A DNA stretch of 34,805 bases from an uncultured Desulfobulbaceae bacterium (GTDB taxonomy: Bacteria; Desulfobacterota; Desulfobulbia; Desulfobulbales; BM004). The DNA is taken from assembly GCA_947259115.1 (NCBI GenBank), contig CAMYKS010000028.1, forward strand, positions 1 through 34,805. Direction: 5' to 3'. Each line of letters opens with the position of its first letter. Positions within the stretch are counted from its first letter, which is position 1. The notes below the pieces were generated by a model, which was not told the origin of the DNA, did no database searches, and was given only the letters and a program-made list of their open reading frames with translations. The translations under genes and the position numbers were made by a program. Positions 23,461 through 32,228 of the stretch are shown here, piece by piece.

Positions 23461-24234
23461 ATGAAAAACGAAAAAGGACCTGTTTTTGCGCCCACAAGGC
23501 GTGAGATGTTGATCGGTTCAGGTAAACTGGCTGCCGGAGCTGCTGTGGTTGGAGTAGGTGCTTCTGCGTTCATCAACAATGCCAATGCAACTTCAGGGCC
23601 GAAACCCACCCCTTGGGGTTATGTAAAACTTGATCCTGCAAAAGTTGCCCAGTCCGCTTATGACAACTGGTACAAACATTACTGCTGTTACGCAGTTGCC
23701 GAAGCAATCATTGCCCCTCTGCGGGAAAAGGTTGGCGGGCCGTACCAGAACCTGCCAGTTGAGGCTTTCATCTTCGGCCATGGCGGAACAGTTGGCTTTG
23801 GAACCCTGTGCGGTACCCTGATGGGCGCAGGCGTTGCCACAAGCTTTGCGCTTGGCAGAAAGGACGGAGAGGCAGTTCTCCGCGATATGATGGCCTACTA
23901 CAGCGAAGCTGACATGCCGATCTTCAAACCGAACAACCCGAAAGCTCAGATCAAAAATACCAACATTTCGGAATCTCCACTGTGCCACATCTCGGTAGGA
24001 AAGTGGATGAAAAAGGAAGGTGTAGCCCTGAAGAGCGCTGAGCGAAAAGACAGGTGTGCTCGGGTCGCGGCCGACATTGCCTATCAAACCGTGGTTCTCA
24101 TGAACAAGGTCGCCGATGGTACCTATGAGGGTGAAACCGGATCGCCGTCCGCAGAGTATGGCATCACAGCTCAGGAAAACTGCACCGAATGCCATGGTGA
24201 CAATGTACCCGAGCCCCTGATGCCAAAAGCCTGA
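23461..24234 (+). CDS. Split-Soret cytochrome c
   Basis: A 257-residue Tat-exported protein. The Tat motif TRREML (12-17) precedes a long hydrophobic stretch. The body has the cysteine pattern of the C_GCAxxG_C_C family (Cys75/Cys76, Cys117, Cys175, Cys199), expected to bind an iron-sulfur cluster. The single heme c site CTECH lies near the C terminus (241-245). This combination is that of the split-Soret cytochrome purified from nitrate-grown Desulfovibrio desulfuricans, a dimer with two stacked hemes; its role is still unsettled. The nitrate/nitrite genes upstream suggest a similar link here. GGAGGAG stands 8 bases before the ATG, and a terminator follows. Confidence 0.85.
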   Translation: MKNEKGPVFAPTRREMLIGSGKLAAGAAVVGVGASAFINNANATSGPKPTPWGYVKLDPAKVAQSAYDNWYKHYCCYAVAEAIIAPLREKVGGPYQNLPVEAFIFGHGGTVGFGTLCGTLMGAGVATSFALGRKDGEAVLRDMMAYYSEADMPIFKPNNPKAQIKNTNISESPLCHISVGKWMKKEGVALKSAERKDRCARVAADIAYQTVVLMNKVADGTYEGETGSPSAEYGITAQENCTECHGDNVPEPLMPKA

Positions 24235-24263
24235 TCTTTATTCATTAAAATTCGGTTAGTTCC

Positions 24264-24298
24264 AGGGCACCTCGTATTACGGGGTGCCCTCTTAAATT
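24264..24298 (+). terminator. Intrinsic terminator of the split-Soret gene
   Basis: An 11-bp GC-rich stem (AGGGCACCTCG with CGGGGTGCCCT, 24264-24290) with a tetraloop-size loop; the following T tract is weak (CTTAAATTCT). Confidence 0.65.
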
Positions 24299-24408
24299 CT
24301 ATTTCGCAGTTCCATCCCGGCTCCATCCTCTGCACTTTTTCAGTACGCATTTACAGAATACTCTGTTATTCTTGTACTCTTCATGAGAAAGAATATTTAT
24401 AGTTAACC

Positions 24409-24993
24409 ATGCTTACTGAACACCACGGCCAGACATTAATCCACCTTGCCCGCCAGACGATAGAGGAATACCTGGGAATTGACCCCACCTCTCCTGTCAG
24501 CACTGAAGAGCTTGACGATCCGGTTCTCCAGGAGCAACTTGCTGTCTTTGTAACCCTGAACAAACGCGGGCAGCTGCGCGGCTGCATTGGCAGCCTGGCA
24601 GGGACGGAGTCCATCATTGACGGAGTACGGCGCCATGCTGTCAATGCTGCCTTTAACGACCATCGATTTTCGCCGGTCAAGGCCGAGGAAGTGGCTGAAC
24701 TGGAGATCGATATCAGTGTGCTCACAGAGCCTGAACCTCTGAATTATGCTGATGCTGATGACCTTATGGGTAAGCTGCGCCCACAGGTTGACGGTGTCAT
24801 CCTGAAACACGCTTCCGGAGCAGGCGCAACCTTTCTCCCGCAGGTGTGGAAACAGCTTCCAGCCACACCTCTTTTTCTGGGTCATCTCTGCCGAAAGGCC
24901 GGATTGACAGACGACGAATGGCGTTCAGGAAAACTGGAAATACAAACCTACCAGGTGCAATATTTTAAAGAAAGCGGAAGTAAACCTGCCTGA
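24409..24993 (+). CDS. AMMECR1-domain protein (AmmeMemoRadiSam system protein A)
   Basis: A 194-residue cytoplasmic protein of the AMMECR1 family. It shows AVFVTLNKRGQLRGCIGSL (the hallmark LRGCIG near residues 57-62), AFNDHRFSPVKAEE and a C-terminal GATFLPQVWKQLP segment. Bacterial members often belong to the AmmeMemoRadiSam system with a Memo-like protein and a radical-SAM enzyme; those partners are not in this window. No good ribosome-binding site precedes the ATG. Its stop overlaps the next start by one base (TGATG), so it heads a tight unit with the YkgJ-like and biotin genes. Confidence 0.88.
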   Translation: MLTEHHGQTLIHLARQTIEEYLGIDPTSPVSTEELDDPVLQEQLAVFVTLNKRGQLRGCIGSLAGTESIIDGVRRHAVNAAFNDHRFSPVKAEEVAELEIDISVLTEPEPLNYADADDLMGKLRPQVDGVILKHASGAGATFLPQVWKQLPATPLFLGHLCRKAGLTDDEWRSGKLEIQTYQVQYFKESGSKPA

Positions 24994-25628
24994 TGAAAAT
25001 ACTGAAAGAAATTATCCTGCCGCCTGAACTTTCAGCAAGGCTTGAAGAAATATACAACACCATGCAGTCGGAATACGAACAAATAGCCGGGCAAATAGGC
25101 CTGACCTGCTCCGGTTGTCCGGACAACTGCTGTGACAGCTATTTTCTTCACTATACCTACGTAGAGTGGTCGTATCTCTGGAAAGGTTTACGGCTTCTGG
25201 ATCGGGAAATACTTGATCGGATAACAGACCGCGCAATCCAATACCAGGAGCAATGCGGAAAAATTTTTGCCCGCGGCGAACGTCCGCAACTCATGTGTCC
25301 TTTAAACGATGATGGACTCTGTGCCCTGTATGATCATCGCTTGATGATTTGCCGCATGCACGGCATTCCGGCTTCCATGACCCGCCCGGATGGAAAGGCT
25401 TTGCGTTTTCCCGGATGTTTTCGCTGCCAGGACATGGTTGCCGATGAGTATCAGGATGAAAAAGATACACCGGTAATGGACCGCACCGAGCTGCTATACA
25501 AAATATCACAATTGGAATCGGATCTGCTGGGAAGCAAACGCCATCTTTTTCCCAAAGTCAAGCGGACAATAGCTGAAATGATAGCCGACGGGCCGCCGCA
25601 CGTTGACAAACCTTTTTGCGAGCGATAA
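24993..25628 (+). CDS. YkgJ-family cysteine-cluster protein
   Basis: A 211-residue soluble protein with the cysteine pattern of the YkgJ/CxxCxxCC group, thought to hold Zn or an Fe-S cluster: CSGCPDNCC (about 39-47), CPLNDDGLCALYDHRLMIC region (Cys near 102, 109 and 119) and GCFRC (about 138-142). The substrate is unknown. It is translationally coupled to the AMMECR1 gene upstream and sits 9 bases before bioB. The grouping with biotin genes may be positional only. Confidence 0.78.
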   Translation: MKILKEIILPPELSARLEEIYNTMQSEYEQIAGQIGLTCSGCPDNCCDSYFLHYTYVEWSYLWKGLRLLDREILDRITDRAIQYQEQCGKIFARGERPQLMCPLNDDGLCALYDHRLMICRMHGIPASMTRPDGKALRFPGCFRCQDMVADEYQDEKDTPVMDRTELLYKISQLESDLLGSKRHLFPKVKRTIAEMIADGPPHVDKPFCER

Positions 25629-25637
25629 TTTTCTGAC

Positions 25638-26603
25638 ATGAGTGAATTTATTTTACAGGTTGCAACCTCGGTGCTGAATGGTGAAAAAATAGACCGGGAA
25701 GCAGCCCTTCGTCTTGCAGACGAGCCGGCAAAGGAAGAGCTTTGGAACAGTGCAGACCGTATCCGGCAGCACTTTCATGGTTCTCGTTTTTCCCTCTGCT
25801 CCATCATCAATGCCCGGAGCGGGAAGTGTTCTGAGGACTGCCGTTTCTGTGCCCAGTCCGCACGGCATCACAGCGGGATTGATGAATATGATGTCATAGA
25901 TATGGACAAGGCCCTCGAGATAGCTGCTGACAGTGACCGGTACGGTGTCCATCGCATGTCGCTTGTCACCAGCGGCAGAAGTGCCAATAAGGATTTGCTG
26001 GACCAGCTGGAACAAATCTACACGAAAATGAAAGAGACCACCCTTTTTCGCATGTGCGGCTCCATGGGGCTGTTGACAAGGGAAAAGGCAGACCGCCTCA
26101 CTGAAATGGGAGTTATCAGATATCACTGCAACCTCGAAGCCAACCGTGATTTTTTCCCAAAGGTTTGCACAACCCACACCTGGGAGGAAAAGGTTGAAAC
26201 TCTCAACATTGCAAGAGATAGCGGCATGTCACTCTGCTCAGGCGGCATCATCGGCATGGGTGAGTCCATGGCAGACAGAATCGACCTTGCCCTGGAGTTG
26301 CGGGAGCTGAAAGTCGACTCCATACCGCTTAATATCCTGACACCTATTCCCGGAACACCACTGGGTGACCTGGAACCCCTGGGTATCGAAGAAGTCCTGA
26401 CCACCATCGCCCTCTTCCGCTTTATCAATCCGGAAGTGATCATCCGTATTGCCGGTGGCCGGCAGCAGTTAGGAGCAGATCAATACCGGTGTTTTATGGC
26501 CGGAGCCAATGGCGCCATGGTCGGCAACTACCTCACGACCTCCGGCAGTGCCATCGAAGATGATCTGCGAAATTTTACGGCCATGGGGTTCTCCTTTGCT
26601 TAA
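25638..26603 (+). CDS. bioB: Biotin synthase BioB
   Basis: A 321-residue radical-SAM enzyme that inserts sulfur into dethiobiotin. The SAM cluster motif is CSEDCRFC (Cys64, Cys68, Cys71). Further conserved features are the auxiliary-cluster cysteines MCGSMG (about 138) and YHCNLEA (about 168), [22 protein letters not shown] and [10 protein letters not shown] with the Arg that binds the second cluster. The length is typical. bioA overlaps its stop codon, a compact bioBA unit; bioC, bioD and bioF are not in the window. Confidence 0.95.
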   Translation: MSEFILQVATSVLNGEKIDREAALRLADEPAKEELWNSADRIRQHFHGSRFSLCSIINARSGKCSEDCRFCAQSARHHSGIDEYDVIDMDKALEIAADSDRYGVHRMSLVTSGRSANKDLLDQLEQIYTKMKETTLFRMCGSMGLLTREKADRLTEMGVIRYHCNLEANRDFFPKVCTTHTWEEKVETLNIARDSGMSLCSGGIIGMGESMADRIDLALELRELKVDSIPLNILTPIPGTPLGDLEPLGIEEVLTTIALFRFINPEVIIRIAGGRQQLGADQYRCFMAGANGAMVGNYLTTSGSAIEDDLRNFTAMGFSFA

Positions 26604-27870
26604 GGGCAGCCTTGAGTTTGATCGCCACCACATCTGGCACCCTTACACTTCTATTGTCGATCCGCTCCCTGTTTTTCCTGTTGCCTCCGCGTCCGGTGTT
26701 CGCATCTGCCTGCAGGACGGCAAGGAACTGATTGACGGCATGTCATCCTGGTGGGCGGCTATCCACGGTTACTCACATCCGGTTCTGAACAGAGCAATCA
26801 ATGACCAGACAGCAAAAATGTCTCACGTCATGTTCGGCGGCCTGACCCATGAACCAGCAGTCGAACTTGCCAGGTTGCTTATTGATATTGTCCCTGACCC
26901 TTTGACCAGAGTCTTTTTCTGTGACTCAGGGTCGGTATCCGTTGAGGTGGCCCTGAAAATGGCGCTGCAATTCTGGAACGCAAAGGGCAGGCCTGAAAAA
27001 CACCGGCTTCTCACCATCCGGGGCGGATACCATGGCGATACCTTTCATGCCATGTCGGTGTGCGACCCGGTAACCGGCATGCACCATATCTTTTCCCATG
27101 CCCTGCCTCAGCAGATCTTTGCTCCCAGGCCGCAATGCAGTTTTGATGAAGAGTGGCATGAAGAGGATATAGCTGAAACTGGCCGGCTCATGGAAAAACA
27201 CCGGAACGAACTGGCAGCGGTTATAGTTGAACCCGTTGTCCAGGGGGCAGGTGGAATGCGCTTTTATCACCCTGAATACCTCCGCAGCCTCCGTGAACTC
27301 TGTAACCGGGATGATATCCTGCTTATCTTTGATGAAATTGCTACAGGTTTCGGCCGCAGTGGAAAGCTCTTTGCATCTGACCATGCAGGAGTATCGCCGG
27401 ATATCATGTGCCTTGGCAAGGCTTTGACCGGTGGCTGCATGACCCTTGCAGCCACCCTGGCAACCGACATGGTGGCGGAAACCATTTCCGGTGCAGAACC
27501 CGGCGTATTCATGCACGGCCCGACCTTCATGGCCAACCCCCTGGCTTGTGCGGCTGCTGTCGCCAGCATCAAGCTGCTGCTTGACTCTCCCTGGGAGAAA
27601 CGGGTCCTTGCCATCCAGGATCAGCTGCGGGATGAGCTCTCTCCAGCTTCTGAGTTACCGAATGTGGAGGATGTCCGAGTGCTTGGCGGGATCGGTGTCA
27701 TCGAAATGAAGGGACCGGTCGATGTGGCTCAGCTGCAGAAATTCTTCGTAGACCAGGGAGTCTGGATTCGGCCCTTTGCCAACCTGATCTACATCATGCC
27801 GCCCTACATCATTGAACCTCAAGAGCTGAGCAGGCTTACCCTGGCAATGGCTGAAGCGGCTGAGCTATAA
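26596..27870 (+). CDS. bioA: Adenosylmethionine-8-amino-7-oxononanoate aminotransferase BioA
   Basis: A 424-residue PLP enzyme converting KAPA to DAPA with SAM as amino donor. The N-terminal HIWHPYTS motif, [13 protein letters not shown], the aspartate motif [13 protein letters not shown] and the PLP lysine Lys275 (LGKAL) are present. I chose the TTG at 26596: it gives eight residues before the conserved [11 protein letters not shown], the same as E. coli BioA, and GGGG lies 6 bases upstream. An ATG at 26560 or 26509 would overlap bioB by 44-95 bases. The 8-base overlap with bioB indicates coupling. Confidence 0.93.
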   Translation: MLKGSLEFDRHHIWHPYTSIVDPLPVFPVASASGVRICLQDGKELIDGMSSWWAAIHGYSHPVLNRAINDQTAKMSHVMFGGLTHEPAVELARLLIDIVPDPLTRVFFCDSGSVSVEVALKMALQFWNAKGRPEKHRLLTIRGGYHGDTFHAMSVCDPVTGMHHIFSHALPQQIFAPRPQCSFDEEWHEEDIAETGRLMEKHRNELAAVIVEPVVQGAGGMRFYHPEYLRSLRELCNRDDILLIFDEIATGFGRSGKLFASDHAGVSPDIMCLGKALTGGCMTLAATLATDMVAETISGAEPGVFMHGPTFMANPLACAAAVASIKLLLDSPWEKRVLAIQDQLRDELSPASELPNVEDVRVLGGIGVIEMKGPVDVAQLQKFFVDQGVWIRPFANLIYIMPPYIIEPQELSRLTLAMAEAAEL

Positions 27871-27902
27871 TCAGCCCTATTGCCTGAATCAGAGCATATA
27901 CC

Positions 27903-28298
27903 ATGAAACAGAAAGATGAACAGGCAGGTCTTGTCCAGGTAATTGCAGATTTCCTTGAAATGGGACATGTGGAGAATATTGTTGCCATGTTCAAGCAGGA
28001 TGTATCCTGCTATGCTCTGACGGGGATACTGGTCCAGGACGAACGATTCATGGTCCGCATCGGGATGGCGGTCCTTTTTGAAGAACTGACAACTCTTCGA
28101 CCTGAAGAAATTATACTGGCAATACCCCACCTTGTTCCCCTACTTACCAGTCCAACTCCCTATATCCGCGGTGAGGCCGCTAACCTCCTGGGAATAATAG
28201 GCACCAGAGAGGCCCTGACGGAAATTGCCCGGCTGCATAAGGATCCGGATCCCCAGGTACGGGAGATCGTTGCTGATATCCTCGCAGATACAACATGA
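27903..28298 (+). CDS. HEAT-repeat protein
   Basis: A 131-residue helical protein. Residues about 45-130 contain two to three HEAT/PBS-type helical pairs, with RIGMAVLFEEL, YIRGEAANLLGIIGTREAL and DPQVREIVADIL as repeat cores. Such short HEAT proteins bind other proteins; no partner is evident. It follows bioA after 32 bases and may be the last gene of that unit. The ribosome-binding site is weak. A bidirectional terminator lies about 210 bases downstream. Confidence 0.7.
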   Translation: MKQKDEQAGLVQVIADFLEMGHVENIVAMFKQDVSCYALTGILVQDERFMVRIGMAVLFEELTTLRPEEIILAIPHLVPLLTSPTPYIRGEAANLLGIIGTREALTEIARLHKDPDPQVREIVADILADTT

Positions 28299-28504
28299 AT
28301 ACAATGGTAATTTACACGTTGCGAGAATAATTTCTGTTCTTTATGAATTTGAATAGAGACAACAGATAGATATTTACCAGGGGCCTTTGTCCGTCATGAA
28401 CGGCATTTCGCTTTGCTGTCGGGTAGTCATCTCCTTCCACATGGATTCATCTCCTGCTAGCCATGATGTCAGGTCATTACCCGCCATTTTCTATTTAAAT
28501 AAAG

Positions 28505-28540
28505 AAAAAAAGTAGCGCCAAAACTGGCGCTACTTTTTTA
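28505..28540. terminator. Bidirectional intrinsic terminator
   Basis: A 10-bp stem AGTAGCGCCA / TGGCGCTACT with an AAAC loop is flanked by an A tract on the left and a T tract on the right, extending the stem to about 15 bp. It serves the bio/HEAT unit on the plus strand and the VWA gene on the minus strand. Confidence 0.85.
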
Positions 28541-28563
28541 TTCGTCAAATAGATATTATTCAG

Positions 28564-30051
28564 CTAATCATTTTTCAAGATTATTACGTTATCTTCTCCA
28601 ACTATCAGTTCACCGCTGAACAATTCACCGGTGAGGCGCAATGTCTTGCATTCCCTGTTAATGACGTCACCGACCGCAGCAATAATAGCTCTTTTACTGA
28701 ATTTGAGAGTAAGGTCTGGGTATCTGTCCGGTCCTCTCCTGGTGCAGTCCATGCAGCCTTCACCTGCGAATGGGCCAACCGGTCTGGTCACATACTCGAT
28801 GTCCCAGCGAAGAGGCGCAACGCCCTCAAGGCGAACACTTTCGGGATCCACCTGGGTGGCGTCAAAAGTTTCCGTACTGACGATGGCAACAGGCAGGACA
28901 CCCCTTCCTTTTTCGTTAACGTTCAACGGGTTGGGGCATGAGGTGGGTTTAATATCAACAGGTACAAAAGCAACCTGAACGCAAAGCTCCTGGGTACCGA
29001 TGACATCATCATCAGCCAAAAAATCGATATTACAGCAGACAATCCCATCTTCCGGGACATCAGCTGGCGTGAGACCTGCATTGACAGCTACTGTTTCCTG
29101 GAAAACAACTGTTTCCCCACCCAAAACATCCACGTAGCTTGTAGGGTCATAACTGATATCCAGGATACCTGGATCGCAGGCACTGGCATCTGCGGTAACG
29201 TTGAAGGTCAACTCCTCAAAAGCACCGAGGATGGCGTCGGCAATCTCCTCACTCGTGCTGGATGTTACTTGTACTGAACCGCCGGTGGCAGCGGCCAGGT
29301 CATCCATTTGCGTAGTTGCACCCGGAGCCTTGATGGCGATCACTTTGATATTTGCCGCTGTGAGCGCACCAAGGGTATCAAGTTCCGTTGGGTCCGGATA
29401 AAGCAGTGAGCCATCACAGGGAGGGTTCGGGTCTGTACATGCGGAGTCCCCCGGGGTGTGAAAAGAAGCGTCCGTGGTGATGGCAAGCACGCTGGTGGCA
29501 TCATCCCGCCAGGTAGGCGCAGGATCCATTCCAGCGCCAGCAGCCTGCTGCAGGGCATAGTACTGGCTTTCCGGTTCATCAAACCCACTACCAGTTGTTA
29601 ACGCTCCAATTGCGCCTGTCCAGGTCGTCTTGTCGGTTGTGAAGTCCAGGTCCAACATATAGGGGTAATCGTCTGGACCCAGCCAGCCAGAGGGGTCGCC
29701 ATTATAGCTTCCCCAGGGATTATAGGGGAAGTCAATGAAGGAGGTCAGGCCGAACTGGGAGTCAGGGATGCCGGCACGGACATCATCAAAAATACCCGGC
29801 GCCAGAGCGGTGATATTCAGCAGATCATCATTATAGCTGCCGGAAAGATCAATCATCAGGAGCAGGTCAAGCCTGTCCGGCACTTCAGGGACGGTCACAT
29901 TTTTCTCAATGGTCGTAGAGTCGCCTGGAGCAAGCGAGACAAACACTTCAGACGGGTCGACCTCTGCTTGTACCGTTACCGTGCCGAAACCAATCGACAG
30001 TGCAAGCACAATGAATACAATTAGCAACTTGCTACAATTTTCATACACCAT
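28564..30051 (-). CDS. Secreted von Willebrand factor A domain protein
   Basis: A 495-residue exported protein. Signal peptide about 1-29; an N-terminal strand region; VWA domain about 60-300 with the MIDAS motif DLSGS (68-72) and VLAITTDASFH (a later metal-site strand), rich in Asp and Tyr as in integrin-beta-like VWA domains; a CARDB-like beta domain (about 300-380); and a C-terminal domain opening with VDIKPTSCPNPLNVNEKGRGVLPVAI, split here only for recognition. VWA proteins bind ligands through a metal ion, so an adhesion or surface role is likely. AGGAGG lies 5 bases before the ATG at 30051. A GEMM riboswitch and terminator lie upstream, linking it to cyclic dinucleotide signalling. Confidence 0.82.
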   Translation of the reverse strand: MVYENCSKLLIVFIVLALSIGFGTVTVQAEVDPSEVFVSLAPGDSTTIEKNVTVPEVPDRLDLLLMIDLSGSYNDDLLNITALAPGIFDDVRAGIPDSQFGLTSFIDFPYNPWGSYNGDPSGWLGPDDYPYMLDLDFTTDKTTWTGAIGALTTGSGFDEPESQYYALQQAAGAGMDPAPTWRDDATSVLAITTDASFHTPGDSACTDPNPPCDGSLLYPDPTELDTLGALTAANIKVIAIKAPGATTQMDDLAAATGGSVQVTSSTSEEIADAILGAFEELTFNVTADASACDPGILDISYDPTSYVDVLGGETVVFQETVAVNAGLTPADVPEDGIVCCNIDFLADDDVIGTQELCVQVAFVPVDIKPTSCPNPLNVNEKGRGVLPVAIVSTETFDATQVDPESVRLEGVAPLRWDIEYVTRPVGPFAGEGCMDCTRRGPDRYPDLTLKFSKRAIIAAVGDVINRECKTLRLTGELFSGELIVGEDNVIILKND

Positions 30052-30157
30052 GTATCCCTCCTTAATTCTTTGTTTTTCAGATGCATACAGTGAATGTTGT
30101 TCTCGTGAATTACTCATATCCTTTCAGCAGCAACACCTCCTTTGTTTTCTCGTTTTT

Positions 30158-30203
30158 TAAAAAAAATAGCCGGGTCACCTTCTAAAAAAGGCAACCCGGC
30201 TAT
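30158..30203 (-). terminator. Riboswitch-controlled intrinsic terminator upstream of the VWA gene
   Basis: On the minus strand ATAGCCGGGT (30194-30203) pairs with ACCCGGCTAT (30166-30175), followed by eight U. The 5' arm is also the 3' segment of the riboswitch aptamer, so aptamer and terminator cannot form together. Confidence 0.75.
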
Positions 30204-30258
30204 CTCGAAAGACCCGTGGTTTTCCGACCCTGCCTCACAGCAGGATTGGCTTTATCAC
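30190..30258 (-). ncRNA. GEMM-I type cyclic dinucleotide riboswitch
   Basis: Read on the minus strand: AAAGCCAATCC, a P2 hairpin CCTGCT-GTGA-GGCAGG with a GNRA tetraloop, GGGTCGGAAAACCACGGG, a short UUCG-capped stem and ATAGCCGGGTTGCC. These match in order the blocks of the GEMM aptamer (GGCAAACC, P2 with GNRA loop, GGGACGCAAAGCC, GUAGCGGGGUUACC in the Vibrio Vc2 example). Since the last block is also a terminator arm, ligand binding should favour read-through (an ON switch). Whether it binds c-di-GMP or 3',3'-cGAMP cannot be decided by eye. Confidence 0.78.
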
Positions 30259-30552
30259 GATGTACTATAAATTCTTACCCCATATGTTATATTATATGAA
30301 ATCCATCATGTTAATGTAAAATCATTTTTCCATTTTTTACAAATAACGAAAATAATTGAAATTATTATCAAAAGGCTTTGTTGGCACTTTAAGAACTGCA
30401 TAAACACAAATCGATTCGACAGGATAATCATAAATATTTCAGGTTGTTGTGCATGAGCAGCATAACGCCATTGCCATCAGCAGGATTTCCTCGTACTATC
30501 CATAGTAACAGCGTCTTTTGAACAATAATCTTTCGAAATTCGGATTACATTT

Positions 30553-31797
30553 GTGGAAGAAATAACGATTAACAGGATATTTCTAATTTTAAGAAAGTTT
30601 TTTGGTTTTTTTATACCTGGCGGGCTGGTGTTTATTGCGTCGCTTGTTTGCGTCCATCAGAATTTTCTGGACCCTTGGCTGCCCCAGATAGAAAAATTAC
30701 TCCCTTACTTCATCCTGGGGGTCGGCTTGCTGCTAGGCTGGCGGTTTCACCGCAGCCGCCTGGCATTCGTTATTCTCATCCTGATGCTTTCGGAAAGAGC
30801 TTTGTACTATTTCGGCCCTGGCGGTCTGATCAGTACAGAAAACGAAAAGATCATTTTTCATTCAATTGCCCTTCTTCTCCCGATAAATATGGCCCTTTTT
30901 TATCTTGTAAAGGAACGTGGACTTTTCAATTTTGCGGGCCTCTTTCGATTTCTTTTTATCCTTGTCCAGCCGTTAATTCTTTATTTTTTACTTCGAGATA
31001 ACCCTGATATCTTCAATTATCTCAATCACAAATTTGTGGATCTTCCGCTTCTTGATAAGTTTAATGTACCTCAAGCAGTACTCTTTCTTTATACGGGTAT
31101 CTTCCTGCTCTTTTTCATTGGCACCTTGTTTTCCACAAAACCGGTTCTTCGGGGTTTTTTCTGGTCTCTGGCTGCCATTGCTGCCGCTCTGCATGCTGTT
31201 AATACCGGTTCCGGTGCCACTATTTATTTCAGTACAGCAGGATTAATTATAATCCTGTCGGTAATAGAAACGGCATACGCCATGGCATATCACGACGAAT
31301 TAACCGGCCTGCCGGCCAGGCGTTCGCTCAACACCACAATGCTGACCCTCGGGCGGCGATATACTATTGCCATGCTCGACATTGATTTTTTCAAGAAATT
31401 TAACGACAGATACGGCCACGATGTCGGCGACCAGGTTCTTTGTATGGTTGCATCGCATATCCGTCGTGTTGGAGGCGGTGGAAAACCATTTCGCTACGGA
31501 GGTGAAGAGTTCACCATAGTCTTTCCAGGTAAATCTAAAAGTGATGTAATACTGTACCTGGAAAACCTGCGCCAGTCCATTGCCGGAGCTCAATTCGGGC
31601 TGCGGGGTAAAAACCGCCCGAAAAAAACTCCCAAAAAAAGAACGAGAAAGAAAAATCCCAAAACAGTATCTGTAACAGTCAGTATAGGTGCGGCTGAACC
31701 AGGCCGCAACCTGAGTAAAACTGCTGAAGTCATAAAAGCAGCAGACCAGGCATTATACCGGGCTAAAAAAAAGGGCCGTAACTGTGTCATTGCCTGA
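30553..31797 (+). CDS. Membrane-bound diguanylate cyclase (GGDEF)
   Basis: A 414-residue protein with seven or eight hydrophobic segments in residues about 15-240, then a GGDEF domain from about 247. The catalytic GGEEF is at 316-320, and the substrate residues FNDRYGHDVGD (Asn284, Asp293) are of the c-di-GMP type, not the Ser variant of cGAMP-making Hypr enzymes. The RxxD inhibitory site is missing (GGGG before KPFRY). A strongly basic insert (about 351-370, RGKNRPKKTPKKRTRKKNPK) interrupts the domain before the VSVTVSIGAA strand. It starts with GTG and lacks a clear ribosome-binding site. It is divergent from the riboswitch-controlled VWA gene. Confidence 0.88.
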   Translation: MEEITINRIFLILRKFFGFFIPGGLVFIASLVCVHQNFLDPWLPQIEKLLPYFILGVGLLLGWRFHRSRLAFVILILMLSERALYYFGPGGLISTENEKIIFHSIALLLPINMALFYLVKERGLFNFAGLFRFLFILVQPLILYFLLRDNPDIFNYLNHKFVDLPLLDKFNVPQAVLFLYTGIFLLFFIGTLFSTKPVLRGFFWSLAAIAAALHAVNTGSGATIYFSTAGLIIILSVIETAYAMAYHDELTGLPARRSLNTTMLTLGRRYTIAMLDIDFFKKFNDRYGHDVGDQVLCMVASHIRRVGGGGKPFRYGGEEFTIVFPGKSKSDVILYLENLRQSIAGAQFGLRGKNRPKKTPKKRTRKKNPKTVSVTVSIGAAEPGRNLSKTAEVIKAADQALYRAKKKGRNCVIA

Positions 31798-31982
31798 CTA
31801 TTCAAGGTTGTTCGAGCTTTGAATTTTCTTATTTCCTTTTCAGCGCTTTAGAAAATACTAATTCCTGCCTTATTTCTATTTAATTTTATCTGTGGTAATT
31901 GTAAGTTAAAAAATACGAACCATTTATTATCACAAGCAAATTTAATTGTATTTGTGAATTTTTAGTCATGGGAGAAGGCGTT

Positions 31983-32228
31983 ATGAGTTATAGTGGTTTT
32001 GGCCTGAGCAAGACATCTATCCTCAAGGGAATTCAATGCCCGAAAGCGCTTTATCTATCCAAGAATCCTCCTGCTTTTGAAATACCTCCCGATCCGAACC
32101 GCGAAGCCAAATTTCAGGCTGGTCATGAAGTGGGCTTTCTTGCCCAACAGCTTTTTCCGGGCGGAACCGAAGTTCCTTTTCGGGTTTGTCCGTTACTGGG
32201 CAGATCGCTAAAACCCGTGAACTTATAG
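31983..32228 (+). pseudogene. DUF2779 nuclease, N-terminal part before a frameshift
   Basis: Residues of this part (LSKTSILKGIQCPKALYL, then AGHEVGFLAQQLFPGG) are the N terminus of a DUF2779 protein; the Cys in QCPK is the first ligand of a Cas4-like Fe-S site. The frame runs out shortly after VPF at about 32180, where the coding sequence continues in another frame. Adding one T to the TTTT at 32177-32180 restores VPFSGLSV and joins the two parts. The ATG at 31983 follows GGGAGAAGG. It may be a sequencing error in a T run or a true mutation. Confidence 0.75.

Larger units (their letters stand above)
30118..30552. other. Divergent region between the VWA gene and the GGDEF gene
   Basis: About 0.43 kb. 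It holds the minus-strand riboswitch and terminator (30158-30258). Bases 30260-30552 are AT-rich; they must contain both promoters but I see no convincing -10/-35 pair. Confidence 0.5.

Noticed and set aside
26926..27516. 196-codon minus-strand frame inside bioA
   Set aside because: Antisense shadow of a conserved aminotransferase.
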